Source: Streptomyces caeruleatus (GTDB lineage: Bacteria > Actinomycetota > Actinomycetes > Streptomycetales > Streptomycetaceae). Taken from it: a stretch of 64,000 nucleotides of DNA. The notes under the pieces are model-generated. The model saw nothing but the letters and a program-made list of their open reading frames with translations. It searched no databases and was not told the DNA's origin. The stretch covers positions 813,832 through 877,831 of the forward strand of contig NZ_KQ948924.1 in NCBI RefSeq assembly GCF_001514235.1, in the 5' to 3' direction. The position numbers and the translations under genes were made by a program. Within the stretch, counting starts at the first letter, position 1. The number at the start of each line of letters is the position of its first letter. Below are positions 27,096-35,318 of the stretch, in pieces.

Positions 27096-27127
27096 GTAGC
27101 GCTCGCTCCAACTGGAGTGAGCGCTAC
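27096..27127. terminator. Hairpin terminator after the pyruvate oxidase gene
   Basis: GTAGCGCTCGCTCCA pairs with TGGAGTGAGCGCTAC, 14 of 15 positions, around a 2-base loop, 58 bases after the stop codon. It is near symmetrical and could act on both strands. It marks the left edge of the gene-poor tract that follows. Confidence 0.7.
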
Positions 27128-27528
27128 TGCAAGAGCAGGTCAAATACGAACAAAGGGCCGGGGCGCCGGGGGGGGAAGGCGGGGCCCCTGGATGTGTCGG
27201 ACCGGCTCCTGCGGCTCGATCCCGTTGAAGCGGTGGCAAAAGCCGCTGGAGGCGGGACACGCGGCGCGCCGCCCAGACCGTCCTCAGGCCCGACCTGATG
27301 CCGTTCCGCGCCGGCAACCCTCGCCATACAAGCTTTGAGCACACCATCCACACATCGCGTTCCCAAGTGCGTTCCTGGTGTTGTGGTGGCTTCGTTGCGG
27401 TTGCGCGTTTCAGTGGCGGGACGACGCGGCAGAGGCTGTACTGGTGACCTCCCTTGATTCCGCAGGGCAACTTCACTCAGCGCAGGCGCAATTGGAACTC
27501 ACTGAACGCGCCTCAGACGGGGGTGTAC
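27128..27528. other. Gene-free tract with lower GC at the edge of the accessory module
   Basis: About 400 bases with no credible gene on either strand: the open frames show no RBS, no family and poor third-position GC. The stretch around 27320-27400 is noticeably richer in A and T than the neighbourhood. It presumably contains the promoter of the downstream two-gene module; TTGAGC at about 27334 is a possible -35 but no convincing -10 follows. Confidence 0.6.
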
Positions 27529-27942
27529 GTGTCGAACATCGAAGTCATGCTCGGTCAGATCGTTCCGGCCGCGGGAGCGGCAGTGGCCGTGTACGGCGCT
27601 GCTGTGCTGCGACCGGTCGAGGACGAGGCAGCAGGAGCCACCGTGCGGCTCGGCCAGCGGCTGCTCGCCCACATTCGGGGCCGCGCCGCCGATCCGGCCG
27701 CGATCGACGGGGCCGTGACGGACCTGGCCACCGATCCCGACGATCCTGACGCGCTGGCTGCGTTACGGCTGCAGATCAGGCGAGCCCTCGCGGCCGACCC
27801 CTCACTCGTCCACGAGATCGCCGCACTGCTCCCTGCTGCCGGACACGCTCAGAGCGGCGGAGCCAGAAGTGTCGCGGTGAGCGGAAGCGTCTCAGGAATC
27901 GTCTCGACCGGAGACGGTGCGATGAACATCCAGCGCCAGTGA
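27529..27942 (+). CDS. Putative Bell-type membrane effector with C-terminal amyloid-like motif
   Basis: A 137-residue protein (GTG at 27529, G-rich tract upstream; in-frame starts at 27454 and 27523 are also possible). Residues ~7-27 form a hydrophobic helix (MLGQIVPAAGAAVAVYGAAV), ~30-105 are predicted as a helical bundle, a short flexible region follows, and the C-terminus carries G-S-V-S-G-I-V-S-T-G-D-G-A-M-N-I-Q. The same motif recurs in the overlapping downstream gene. This is the layout of Bell-domain cell-death effectors in BASS systems, whose amyloid motif is seeded by a cognate NLR. Function is inferred from architecture only. Confidence 0.72.
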   Translation: MSNIEVMLGQIVPAAGAAVAVYGAAVLRPVEDEAAGATVRLGQRLLAHIRGRAADPAAIDGAVTDLATDPDDPDALAALRLQIRRALAADPSLVHEIAALLPAAGHAQSGGARSVAVSGSVSGIVSTGDGAMNIQRQ

Positions 27943-29996
27943 CGGGCGACAGCAAGGTGCCGGAGAAGCCGGTGATCCCCCCGTACCCGACGCACGACCC
28001 CAACGCCGCCGAGCGGTCGGCCGCAAGCGCTGACCTCACAACCGACGTCGGCCGGGCGAAGGTCGACCCTGACCATGCACAAGTCGTCGTGATCGGCGAC
28101 GTCAAGGGCATCGTCTCCACCGGCCCCCACAGCCTCAACGTCATCTACGACGGAAAAGGCCTCGTCGAGATCACCAACCTCCGCGACCTCACCCCCCATC
28201 AGCCACCGCTGGTGTCGGCCGCTGCCCGGGCCAAGCTGTTCGGCAGGGACGCACTGGTGGACGCCGTGGTCGCACAGGTCAGCGACGGTTGCAGCGTGCA
28301 ACTGCACGGGAAGCCGGGGGTCGGGAAGAAGGCCGTGGCCGCAGCCGTGCACCGGGAGCTCGCTGCCCAGGGGCGTCGTGGATACGTCCTGTATCCCCGC
28401 ACCGGGGTGGACGAGGAGGAGTCGCTCCAGGCGTTGTACGGGCGGCTTGCCGGGGCGTTCTTCGGTACGCACTTTCTGCGGGCCATCGACGAGACGCAGC
28501 TGCACGCGGCCGTGGCCGCAGCGGACTTCTCCGGAACGCACGTCACCGTCATCGACTGCGCCTTGCCGCAGAGCGATCTGACGCGGCTCCTTGCGACCTT
28601 CCGCGGCTGCACGTTCCTGTTCACGTCCCCCTACGCGACGCTGCCTGACACCGACGCGGCCCATCTCGTGCGGCCCTTGTCCCGTACCGCCGCCGTCGAA
28701 CTGCTCAGCGCCGAAGTGGGGCTCCCGCTCGGCCCGGCGGGGCTGCAGAATCTGCAGTTCGACCACGTGTGGGACGAGTCGGGCGGCGCGCCTCAACGTA
28801 TCTGCCAGTACGCCCAGTTCATCAAGGCCTCCGAGCAGTGGGAGCGGCGCGTCCGTGGGGCCGACGAGCCGGGGGACGACCCAGCCCTGGTCGATCCGGC
28901 GCTGCTGAGCCCACGACTCCAGGCGGAAGCGCTGGCCGTCGCCCTGAGCGAACCTGCGCGTCGCGTACTGCTGGCACTGGCGACGTTCGGCACGGCGCTT
29001 CCTGCAGCTTGGATCGCCTCGGTCACCGGCTATCCACAGGACGGCGCCGCGGCCTCGGAGTTGTACGACCGGCGCTTGGTCAAGCGCTTCGACGGGACGT
29101 ACTGGATCACCGAGGACGCCGCCGCGGCCGTGCACAGCCAGAAGTGGGCCGCGGCCTCGGCGACCACCGCGGCGGAGGGCCTGCTTGCGGCGTTCGCGCA
29201 GCAGGACGGGCCGTCAGGTCCTGAACCGGACGCTTACCTCTTCCTGGCTGTCGCCCGCGCACTGGTCCGCGAGGAGCAGTGGGCGCTCGCCTCACGATTC
29301 GTCCGCGTCGCGGGCCCCCGGGCCCTGACCGAGGGGCTCGGTCAACTGGCGCTCCAGCTGTACATGCTGGGCCGACTGGCGGCCGCGCGGGCCGGTCTGA
29401 ACAAGGACGTCAAGTTCTACGACCAGGCCGAGAAGCTGACCCGCGACCTCCTCTACGGCGACAAGGCGGGCACCACCGCGGCCGCCACGATGCTGCTCGC
29501 CCCGGCGCTCGGGGCAGCCGCGGCCGAGAGCGGCAAGGCACTCGGTTTCTTCGGGAAGATCTTCGCCACCGTCTCCACCAAAACGGGCGCCACCGTGGCT
29601 GCCGGTGCCGTGGTGGTGGCGGCTACCACAGCGGTCGTGGTGGCAAACACGAACGACACGCCTGCCGGCTGCGAACCGGCGTACGCGGCGTTGGAGGCCT
29701 ACGACACCGACCAGACCCGTACGTTCGACGAACTGGCGGAAAAAACCCGCGGGTTGACCTCGGAGCTCAGGGCCGCTGCCACGGAGGCGTCCGAGACGGA
29801 CATCCGAGCCAAACTCAACCAGCAGGCGGACGACCTCGACGCCAAGACGGCGGCTGATGTGCGCGAGAACGACGAACGGATGAACGTGACGTACCCCCCT
29901 CACCCTGACGTCGTAGCCGCCCTGGCGGCCAGCGCCGGGCTGCGGAACAACATCTCGACCCTGCAGGCGATCAGGGCGGTCTGCCCCGGCGAATGA
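27939..29996 (+). CDS. NLR/STAND-like P-loop receptor with N-terminal amyloid-like motif and C-terminal transmembrane helix
   Basis: A 685-residue protein whose GTG overlaps the effector stop (GTGA). Residues 53-69 repeat the effector motif (GDVKGIVSTGPHSLNVI). A P-loop NTPase follows: Walker A GKPGVGKK (124-131, Lys in place of Ser/Thr), Walker B-like VTVIDCAL, and LFTSP where NB-ARC proteins have TSR; then a winged-helix-like region. No TPR or WD repeats are seen. Residues ~549-568 form a membrane helix, followed by a ~115-residue tail with two cysteines (AGCEPAY, AVCPGE) that may lie outside the cell. The protein could sense through the tail and trigger the partner by motif templating; this is inference. 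Confidence 0.78.
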   Translation: MTGDSKVPEKPVIPPYPTHDPNAAERSAASADLTTDVGRAKVDPDHAQVVVIGDVKGIVSTGPHSLNVIYDGKGLVEITNLRDLTPHQPPLVSAAARAKLFGRDALVDAVVAQVSDGCSVQLHGKPGVGKKAVAAAVHRELAAQGRRGYVLYPRTGVDEEESLQALYGRLAGAFFGTHFLRAIDETQLHAAVAAADFSGTHVTVIDCALPQSDLTRLLATFRGCTFLFTSPYATLPDTDAAHLVRPLSRTAAVELLSAEVGLPLGPAGLQNLQFDHVWDESGGAPQRICQYAQFIKASEQWERRVRGADEPGDDPALVDPALLSPRLQAEALAVALSEPARRVLLALATFGTALPAAWIASVTGYPQDGAAASELYDRRLVKRFDGTYWITEDAAAAVHSQKWAAASATTAAEGLLAAFAQQDGPSGPEPDAYLFLAVARALVREEQWALASRFVRVAGPRALTEGLGQLALQLYMLGRLAAARAGLNKDVKFYDQAEKLTRDLLYGDKAGTTAAATMLLAPALGAAAAESGKALGFFGKIFATVSTKTGATVAAGAVVVAATTAVVVANTNDTPAGCEPAYAALEAYDTDQTRTFDELAEKTRGLTSELRAAATEASETDIRAKLNQQADDLDAKTAADVRENDERMNVTYPPHPDVVAALAASAGLRNNISTLQAIRAVCPGE

Positions 29997-30345
29997 CCCG
30001 TGAGCGGCGTCCGGGCACCCGCACCCGGGCGCCGCTCAGGCCGAGGATGACGATGATGGCGATGATGGCGATGAACAGCGGCATCACGTCGGAGAGTTTG
30101 CCTGACACGTCGATCGCGGCGGCGGTCGTGCGGAGCTTCGGTGCTCCCGTGGAGACGGTGACCGAGCCGGCCTTCCCCTTGGCGAGTTCGCCGTCCCTTC
30201 GGGGACTGCTCGCAGACGTGGCCATCGGGCTGGTCGGCGCAAGGTTCCCGCTGGTCGACGGTGAACGGTGAGCCCGACGTTGTCCGCCATCCGCCGGGCC
30301 TCCTGCAGGCTCTGCCCGACCAAATCCGGTACGTCCGTCCGACCG
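29971..30345 (-). pseudogene. Relic of a PASTA-domain protein with C-terminal membrane helix
   Basis: Conceptual repair gives VPDLVGQSLQEARRMADNVG, then VDQREPCADQPDGHVCEQSP, then DGELAKGKAGSVTVSTGAP, i.e. one PASTA domain, spread over three frames with two shifts (near 30265 and 30203). A linker and a membrane helix (PLFIAIIAIIVILGL) with basic tail complete it. The upstream part is missing or unrecognisable. The 3' end overlaps the end of the NLR-like gene on the other strand. Confidence 0.65.
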
Positions 30346-30571
30346 TCCCTGGCCGCGCCCTGCCCGAGCTGATCGGCCTCTCCCCCGCGCTGACCCAGGC
30401 GGCGCTCCGCATCGCCGACTCCGCCACGCAGATGATCACGCCGCTGAACCCGTACCTGTTCGTGTCCCTGGCCTGGATGCGCAGATACGAACCGGATGCC
30501 CGCCTGGGCACCCTGATGTCTACGCGCTGGGCCTGCCGCTGGGGCCGGGCGCGGGCATCGGGATGGCCTGA
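30345..30571 (+). pseudogene. Relic of an AbgT-family transporter (C-terminal fragment)
   Basis: Reads LPELIGLSPALTQAALRI, then DSATQMITPLNPYLFVSLA and YEPDARLGTLMS, matching the conserved C-terminal region of p-aminobenzoyl-glutamate transporter-like AbgT proteins; a frame change near 30520 then gives YALGLPLGPGAGIGMA and a stop. The first ~80% of the gene is absent. It is a remnant, not a functional gene. Confidence 0.65.
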
Positions 30572-30690
30572 GCGGCCTCCGGCCGGTCCGTCTCGTCCGT
30601 TTCCCTCGGCAGCAGCAAATCCTCGTAACGGCCCAGTGCCAGCACCGCGCCGAGCATCAGAAGTGGGAGCAGCACAGCGAGCAGTGCCAT
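30520..30690 (-). CDS. Small single-helix membrane protein (56 aa)
   Basis: Starts MALLAVLLPLLMLGAVLALG, one membrane helix, followed by RYEDLLLP and a Pro/Asp-rich tail. GGAAGG lies upstream of the ATG at 30690. Similar small proteins with an ALGRYED-type motif seem recurrent in Streptomyces, from memory. It overlaps the end of the AbgT relic on the other strand. Function unknown. Confidence 0.55.
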   Translation of the reverse strand: MALLAVLLPLLMLGAVLALGRYEDLLLPRETDETDRPEAAQAIPMPAPGPSGRPSA

Positions 30691-30770
30691 GACCTGGTCC
30701 TTCCCCGGAGCAGAACGTGCGTGGGGGGGGGTGAAGGGCCGGGTCTCCCTCCTTCCGCCGCGCAAACCCC

Positions 30771-30795
30771 GTGTCGCCCCCGGATGTACGGGTAC
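30771..30795 (+). promoter_or_regulatory. Sigma-B-like promoter for the catalase operon
   Basis: GTGT-N15-GGGTAC, an exact fit to GNNT-N14-16-GGGTAC/T, 31 bases before the ATG at 30827 that opens the DUF2795-CBS-membrane protein-DJ-1-catalase operon. Confidence 0.6.
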
Positions 30796-30826
30796 GCGGT
30801 GCGCACGCCGAAGATCGGAGGGAGTC

Positions 30827-31225
30827 ATGCAGCGAGGCAGTGACCGGCTGAGCGTTCACCGTGACGACGAGATGAAGCACGAACTCCAGGGGCTGCTGCG
30901 GTCCGGGCACCCCACCCGGACGGAGGAGTGGCACGACCCGGAGCCGACCGCGGACGACGATCCGCAGGTCGCGGGCGGGCCGGTGACGCCGGGAGGTACG
31001 GCCTCCCTGGCGACGGTCCGGCTCGAACTGGCGAGGATCCTGGGCCGTAGCGCCTTCCCGGCGAGCCCCCGGGAACTGACCACCGCCCTGCGCCGCGGGT
31101 ACGCGCCCGACGCGCTGGTCGAGTCGCTGGAGCGGCTGCCGCGCTCGACGCGCTACGCCAACGTCCAGCAGCTGGCCGAGGCCCTGACCGGGGCGGGGGA
31201 ACGGGGGAGCACCAGGGATGGCTGA
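30827..31225 (+). CDS. DUF2795-domain protein
   Basis: A 132-residue soluble protein. The first 60 residues are acidic and probably disordered; residues ~65-125 (LARILGRSAFPASPRELTTA through YANVQQLAEAL) fit the DUF2795 domain. Function unknown. GGAGGGAG precedes the ATG. It opens a five-gene operon ending in catalase and overlaps the CBS-domain gene by 8 bases, so it is likely a stress protein. Confidence 0.82.
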   Translation: MQRGSDRLSVHRDDEMKHELQGLLRSGHPTRTEEWHDPEPTADDDPQVAGGPVTPGGTASLATVRLELARILGRSAFPASPRELTTALRRGYAPDALVESLERLPRSTRYANVQQLAEALTGAGERGSTRDG

Positions 31226-31637
31226 CTTCGTGAGGGACGTGATGACACCGGGGGTGGTCGCGGTCCGCCCGGACGCCTCGCTCGTCGAGGCCGCGCAGCT
31301 GATGCGGGCGCAGGGCATCGGGGACGTCGTCGTGGCCGACGGGCAGGATGTCGTGGGCGTTCTCACCGACCGTGACATCACGGTGCGGGCGGTCGCGGAC
31401 GGCGCCGATCCGCTGACGGTGAGCGCCCGGTCGGTGTGCACCCGGGACCCGGTGCTGATCGACCCGGGCGAGCGGGTGTCCGTGGCGGTCGCGCTGATGC
31501 GTGAGCACGCGGTGCGGCGGCTGCCGGTCGTCGAGGACGGGCTGCCGGTCGGCGTCATCAGCCTCGGGGATCTGGCCGAGACCCAGGATCCCGACTCGGC
31601 GCTGGCCGAGATCAGCCGCGCGGCTGCGGACGAGTGA
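31218..31637 (+). CDS. Two-CBS-domain protein
   Basis: A 139-residue protein made of a CBS pair: VRDVMTPGVVAVRPDASLVE...DVVGVLTDRDI and VCTRDPVLIDPGERVSVAV...RRLPVVEDGLPVGVISLGDL. Such stand-alone pairs bind adenine nucleotides and act as energy or redox sensors. It is the second gene of the catalase operon, overlapping the DUF2795 gene. A partner enzyme is not evident. Confidence 0.92.
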   Translation: MADFVRDVMTPGVVAVRPDASLVEAAQLMRAQGIGDVVVADGQDVVGVLTDRDITVRAVADGADPLTVSARSVCTRDPVLIDPGERVSVAVALMREHAVRRLPVVEDGLPVGVISLGDLAETQDPDSALAEISRAAADE

Positions 31638-31641
31638 TCGG

Positions 31642-32304
31642 ATGAGCCGCAGCCGGAGCCAGGCCGCCGAGATCAGCACCTCCGGCGTCACCGTCGACGT
31701 CGGCGACGCCACCGTCCGCTATCTGCTCTACGGGCTGCTGCCCAGCTGGTTCGCGCCGGGCGTCGCCGACTGGTGGATGCACCGCCGGACCAGGATCGAG
31801 GAGACCGCGGGCGTCAAGGAGTCACTCATCCACTCCCTGATGATGACCGAGGTCGGCATCCCCATCGCGCTGACCCTGCGCTACGAGGTCAACCCGCTGC
31901 TGCTGAGCGTGCAGCTGAGCGCGACCGCTGCGCACGAGGCGACCGCGCTGTGGGACGTACGGACGGCCGTCGACAGCGACCGCCAGGTCAAGCCGGTCGA
32001 GCAGCACATCCACAGCTTCCTGGAGTCGCTGCCGTTCGGCGGGCTTTCCGCGCTGATGTGTCTGCACGCCGACCAGGTGAAATCCCTGGTGCGCGGCGGC
32101 CGGGGCGATCCCGACGCGTGGCGGCTCGTGCCGCGCCGGCGGCCGCTGTCGCGTGGCTATCTCGCGGGCATCGGCGTCGCCGTCGGGGCCTGTGTGCTGC
32201 TGCCGTACGGCGAGGAGCTGTGGCGCTGTTGGCGGGCCCGTCGGCGGGACGAGAAGCGCATCACGAGTGACGAGGCCCGTTACCGGGCCGCGGAAGGACG
32301 TTGA
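31642..32304 (+). CDS. Uncharacterised His-rich membrane protein
   Basis: A 220-residue protein starting 5 bases after the CBS gene. Hydrophobic segments are visible at about residues 26-45, 65-90 and 172-190. Between them lie conserved-looking acidic and His residues: DWWMHRRTR, ESLIHSLMMTE, AAHEATALWD and EQHIHSFLESLPF. The spacing is compatible with a metal-binding helical bundle at the membrane, but I do not recognise the family. The basic C-terminus (RARRRDEKR) is probably cytoplasmic. Confidence 0.7.
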   Translation: MSRSRSQAAEISTSGVTVDVGDATVRYLLYGLLPSWFAPGVADWWMHRRTRIEETAGVKESLIHSLMMTEVGIPIALTLRYEVNPLLLSVQLSATAAHEATALWDVRTAVDSDRQVKPVEQHIHSFLESLPFGGLSALMCLHADQVKSLVRGGRGDPDAWRLVPRRRPLSRGYLAGIGVAVGACVLLPYGEELWRCWRARRRDEKRITSDEARYRAAEGR

Positions 32305-32310
32305 GACATC

Positions 32311-32853
32311 ATGCGTATCGCATTTCTGACCGCGCCCGAGGGCGTCGAGCAGGTCGAGCTCACCGATCCCTGGCAGGCCGTGGTGGACGCGGGGCACGAG
32401 CCGGTGCTGGTGTCGACGAAGCCGGGCACGATCCAGGCGTTCCACCATCTCGACAAGGCGGACAAGTTCCCGGTGCAGGAGGTCGTGGGCGAGACGTCCG
32501 CGGACTCCTTCGACGCGCTGGTCCTGCCGGGCGGCGTCGCCAACCCGGACTATCTGCGGCTGAACAGCAAGGCCGTCGGCTTCGTACGGGACTTCTTCGA
32601 CCAGGGCCGGCCGGTCGCCGCGATCTGCCACGCCTCCTGGACCCTGGTGGAGGCGGACGTCGTACGCGGGAGGGTGCTGACCTCCTGGCCGAGTCTGCGG
32701 ACGGACATCCGCAACGCGGGCGGCACCTGGGTGGACGAGCAGGTGCGGATCTGCGACCACGGCCCCAACAAGCTGGTCACCAGCCGCAAGCCGGACGATC
32801 TGAAGGCGTTCTGCGGGACGTTCCTGGAAGTGTTCGCGAAGGAGGCGTCGTAA
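32311..32853 (+). CDS. DJ-1/PfpI-family protein (deglycase/type 1 glutamine amidotransferase-like)
   Basis: A 180-residue DJ-1/PfpI member. The nucleophile elbow is AAICHASWTLVEADVVRGR with Cys at about residue 108; VLPGGVANPDYLR supplies the conserved Gly-rich loop. Members include protein/nucleotide deglycases and intracellular proteases associated with stress. The stop codon is immediately followed by the catalase ATG, so both are co-translated from one operon. The neighbouring catalase itself carries a DJ-1-like C-terminal domain. Confidence 0.92.
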   Translation: MRIAFLTAPEGVEQVELTDPWQAVVDAGHEPVLVSTKPGTIQAFHHLDKADKFPVQEVVGETSADSFDALVLPGGVANPDYLRLNSKAVGFVRDFFDQGRPVAAICHASWTLVEADVVRGRVLTSWPSLRTDIRNAGGTWVDEQVRICDHGPNKLVTSRKPDDLKAFCGTFLEVFAKEAS

Positions 32854-34947
32854 ATGGGGGACCGCAAGCAGGAGCAGCGGGAGACCTTCCACGCGGACGA
32901 TCCGAGGGGCGGGCCGCTCACCACCGACCAGGGCGTGGAGGTCGACCACACCGACGACTCGCTCGCCGCCGGGGAACGCGGGCCGACCCTGATGGAGGAC
33001 TTCCACTTCCGGGAGAAGCTCACCCACTTCGACCACGAGCGGATCCCGGAGCGGGTGGTGCACGCGCGGGGCGCGGGCGCGTACGGCTACTTCGAACCGT
33101 ACGAATCGTGCGCGGAGTTCACGCGCGCGGCGTTCCTCCAGGACCCGTCGGTGCGGACCCCGGTGTTCGTGCGGTTCTCGACCGTGCAGGGGCCGAAGGG
33201 CTCGGCGGACACCGTGCGGGACGTGCGCGGCTTCGCGACCAAGTTCTACACGTCGGAGGGGAACTACGACCTGGTCGGGAACAACTTCCCGGTCTTCTTC
33301 ATCCAGGACGGCATCAAGTTCCCCGACTTCGTGCACGCGGTGAAGCCGGAGCCGCACAACGACATCCCCACCGGCGCCTCCGCCCACGACACACTCTGGG
33401 ACTTCGTGTCGCTTCAGCCGGAGACGCTGCACGCGATCATGTGGCTGATGTCGGACCGGGCGATCCCGCGCAGCTACCGCATGATGCAGGGCTTCGGCGT
33501 GCACACCTTCCGGTTCGTGAACGCGGACGGGAAGGGCACGTTCGTGAAGTTCCACTGGAAGCCGCGGCTGGGTGTGCAGTCCCTGGTGTGGGACGAGGCG
33601 CAGGAGTGCCAGGGCCGGGACCCGGACTTCAACCGGCGTGACCTGTGGGACGCGATCGAGGCGGGCGAGTACCCGGAGTGGGAGCTCGGCGTCCAACTCG
33701 TCGCGGAGGAGGACGAGTTCGCGTTCGACTTCGACCTCCTAGACGCCACGAAGGTCATCCCGGAGGAGCAGGTGCCGGTCCGTCCGATCGGCCGGATGGT
33801 GCTGGACCGCAACCCGGAGAATTTCTTCGCCGAGACCGAACAGGTCGCCTTCCACACGGCGAACGTCGTCCCCGGGATCGACTTCACCAACGACCCGCTG
33901 CTCCAGGCCCGCAACTTCTCCTACCTGGACACCCAGTTGATCCGGCTGGGCGGCCCCAACTTCGCGCAGCTGCCGGTGAACCGCCCGGTGGCGCCCGTCC
34001 GCACGAACCAGCGCGACGGCTACCACCAGGGCGCGATCCACCGGGGCACGAACTACTTCCCGAACTCCCTCGGCGGCGGCTGCCCCGCGCACGCCGGTGT
34101 CGACGGCAGCGCGTACACGCACTACGCCGAACGCGTCGACGGCGCCAAGATCCGCCGCCGCAGCCCGAGCTTCCAGGACCACTACAGCCAGCCGGCGATG
34201 TTCTGGAACAGCATGGCGGACTGGGAGAAGCAGCACATCGTCGCCGCGTTCCGGTTCGAGCTCGGCAAGGTCGGCGCGAAGGAGGTGCGGGCCCGCACGG
34301 TCGAGCATCTCGCCAAGGTGAACGGCGATCTGGCGTCGCAGGTGGCGCGCGGCATCGGGGTGCCCGAGCCGTCCGGTACGGAGGCGGCGGACAAGCTCTC
34401 CTCCCCCGCGCTGAGCCTGGAGTCACTGCGCGGCGACGGTTCGATCCGCACCCGGCAGATCGCGGTCCTGGTCACGGACGGCGTCGACACCGCGCAGGTC
34501 GACTCGGTGCGGGAGGCGCTCACGGCCGAGGGTGCGATCGTCGAGGCGCTGGCGCCGACGGACGGCACGGTCGCCGGTGCCCACGGTGACCGGTGCGAGG
34601 TCGACCGGGCTCTGCCGACGGTCGCCTCCGTGCTGTACGACGCCGTGGTGCTGCCCGGCGGACCGCACGGCACCCCGCACACGGCCGCCGACCAGGATGC
34701 GATGCGCTTCGTGCGGGACGCCTACCGGCACGGCAAGCCGGTCGGCGCGCTCGGCTCCGGCGTGGGCGTCCTGGCCTCCCTTGAGCCGGAAGGCGTACGG
34801 CTGTCCGCCGAGTTCCACCACACGGTGTCCGACCAGGGCGTGGTGACGGACACGTCGCCGGGCCCGGCGAGCGCGGACTTCCTGGAGGCCTTGAAGGCCG
34901 CGGTGTCGGCCCACCGCCACTGGGGGCGTCCGCCGGTGGGGAGCTGA
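32854..34947 (+). CDS. Large-subunit monofunctional haem catalase (KatE/HPII type)
   Basis: A 697-residue clade 2 catalase that decomposes hydrogen peroxide. The distal His is H70 in [15 protein letters not shown]; the proximal haem Tyr lies in [32 protein letters not shown] and [24 protein letters not shown] are family blocks. From about residue 530 follows the DJ-1-like C-terminal domain ([27 protein letters not shown]) that lacks the catalytic Cys, as is normal here. AAGGAGG precedes the ATG. It ends a probable sigma-B-dependent operon with a hairpin after it. Confidence 0.95.
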   Translation: MGDRKQEQRETFHADDPRGGPLTTDQGVEVDHTDDSLAAGERGPTLMEDFHFREKLTHFDHERIPERVVHARGAGAYGYFEPYESCAEFTRAAFLQDPSVRTPVFVRFSTVQGPKGSADTVRDVRGFATKFYTSEGNYDLVGNNFPVFFIQDGIKFPDFVHAVKPEPHNDIPTGASAHDTLWDFVSLQPETLHAIMWLMSDRAIPRSYRMMQGFGVHTFRFVNADGKGTFVKFHWKPRLGVQSLVWDEAQECQGRDPDFNRRDLWDAIEAGEYPEWELGVQLVAEEDEFAFDFDLLDATKVIPEEQVPVRPIGRMVLDRNPENFFAETEQVAFHTANVVPGIDFTNDPLLQARNFSYLDTQLIRLGGPNFAQLPVNRPVAPVRTNQRDGYHQGAIHRGTNYFPNSLGGGCPAHAGVDGSAYTHYAERVDGAKIRRRSPSFQDHYSQPAMFWNSMADWEKQHIVAAFRFELGKVGAKEVRARTVEHLAKVNGDLASQVARGIGVPEPSGTEAADKLSSPALSLESLRGDGSIRTRQIAVLVTDGVDTAQVDSVREALTAEGAIVEALAPTDGTVAGAHGDRCEVDRALPTVASVLYDAVVLPGGPHGTPHTAADQDAMRFVRDAYRHGKPVGALGSGVGVLASLEPEGVRLSAEFHHTVSDQGVVTDTSPGPASADFLEALKAAVSAHRHWGRPPVGS

Positions 34948-34964
34948 GTCCGCGAGTCCGTGAA

Positions 34965-35007
34965 GCGTGGCGGGCGGGGTGTGCGGGGCACGCCCCGCCC
35001 GTCACGC
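34965..35007. terminator. Bidirectional hairpin terminator between catalase and a convergent gene
   Basis: GCGTGGCGGGCGGGG pairs with CCCCGCCCGTCACGC (14 of 15), and the loop contains a further GTGC/GCAC pairing. It lies 17 bases after the catalase stop and overlaps the last codons of the convergent DUF6158-like gene. Confidence 0.7.
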
Positions 35008-35256
35008 GCCGCGGTCGCGGGCGCCGTCACGGGTGCGGCCCGCGGCCACCGTGCGGCGCGGGTTGCGGCGCAGGTACTCGCCCTCCAGCTGCGCCATGCG
35101 TTCGTTGTGGGCCCGCAGCGCGCCGTTCGAGCCGTACAGCAGCGTGTCGTGACGCGTCCGGTGGATGGTCTCCAGCTCCTTCATGAGCTGCTGGTCGTCC
35201 AGCCGGCTGGGGTCGACTCCGGTCATCGTGGTGCCCCGCTCGTCGTGTTCAATCAT
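35002..35256 (-). CDS. Small conserved actinobacterial protein (DUF6158-like)
   Basis: An 84-residue charged helical protein containing DPSRLDDQQLMKELETIHRT, RHDTLLYGSNGALRAHNERM and EGEYLRRNPRRTVAAGRTRD, a pattern I recognise from small Streptomyces proteins of unknown function. The ATG at 35256 is taken; an ATG at 35226 (MTGVDPSRL) is an alternative and would leave the divergent promoter at 35245-35269 outside the gene. Its end overlaps the terminator hairpin. Confidence 0.72.
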   Translation of the reverse strand: MIEHDERGTTMTGVDPSRLDDQQLMKELETIHRTRHDTLLYGSNGALRAHNERMAQLEGEYLRRNPRRTVAAGRTRDGARDRGA

Positions 35257-35269
35257 GCGGTCCGGGTAC
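35245..35269 (+). promoter_or_regulatory. Sigma-B-like promoter for the baeRF gene
   Basis: GTGT-N15-GGGTAC, an exact fit to GNNT-N14-16-GGGTAC/T, 49 bases before the ATG at 35319. Confidence 0.55.
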
Positions 35270-35318
35270 CCGCCCCGGGAGCACACAGCACCCGAGCGGC
35301 GTACAGGAGAGACAGACC

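Noticed and set aside
26985..27476. A 163-codon minus-strand frame across the gene-free tract
   Set aside because: No RBS, no family, cysteine- and serine-rich composition, and it crosses a terminator hairpin and the end of a real gene.
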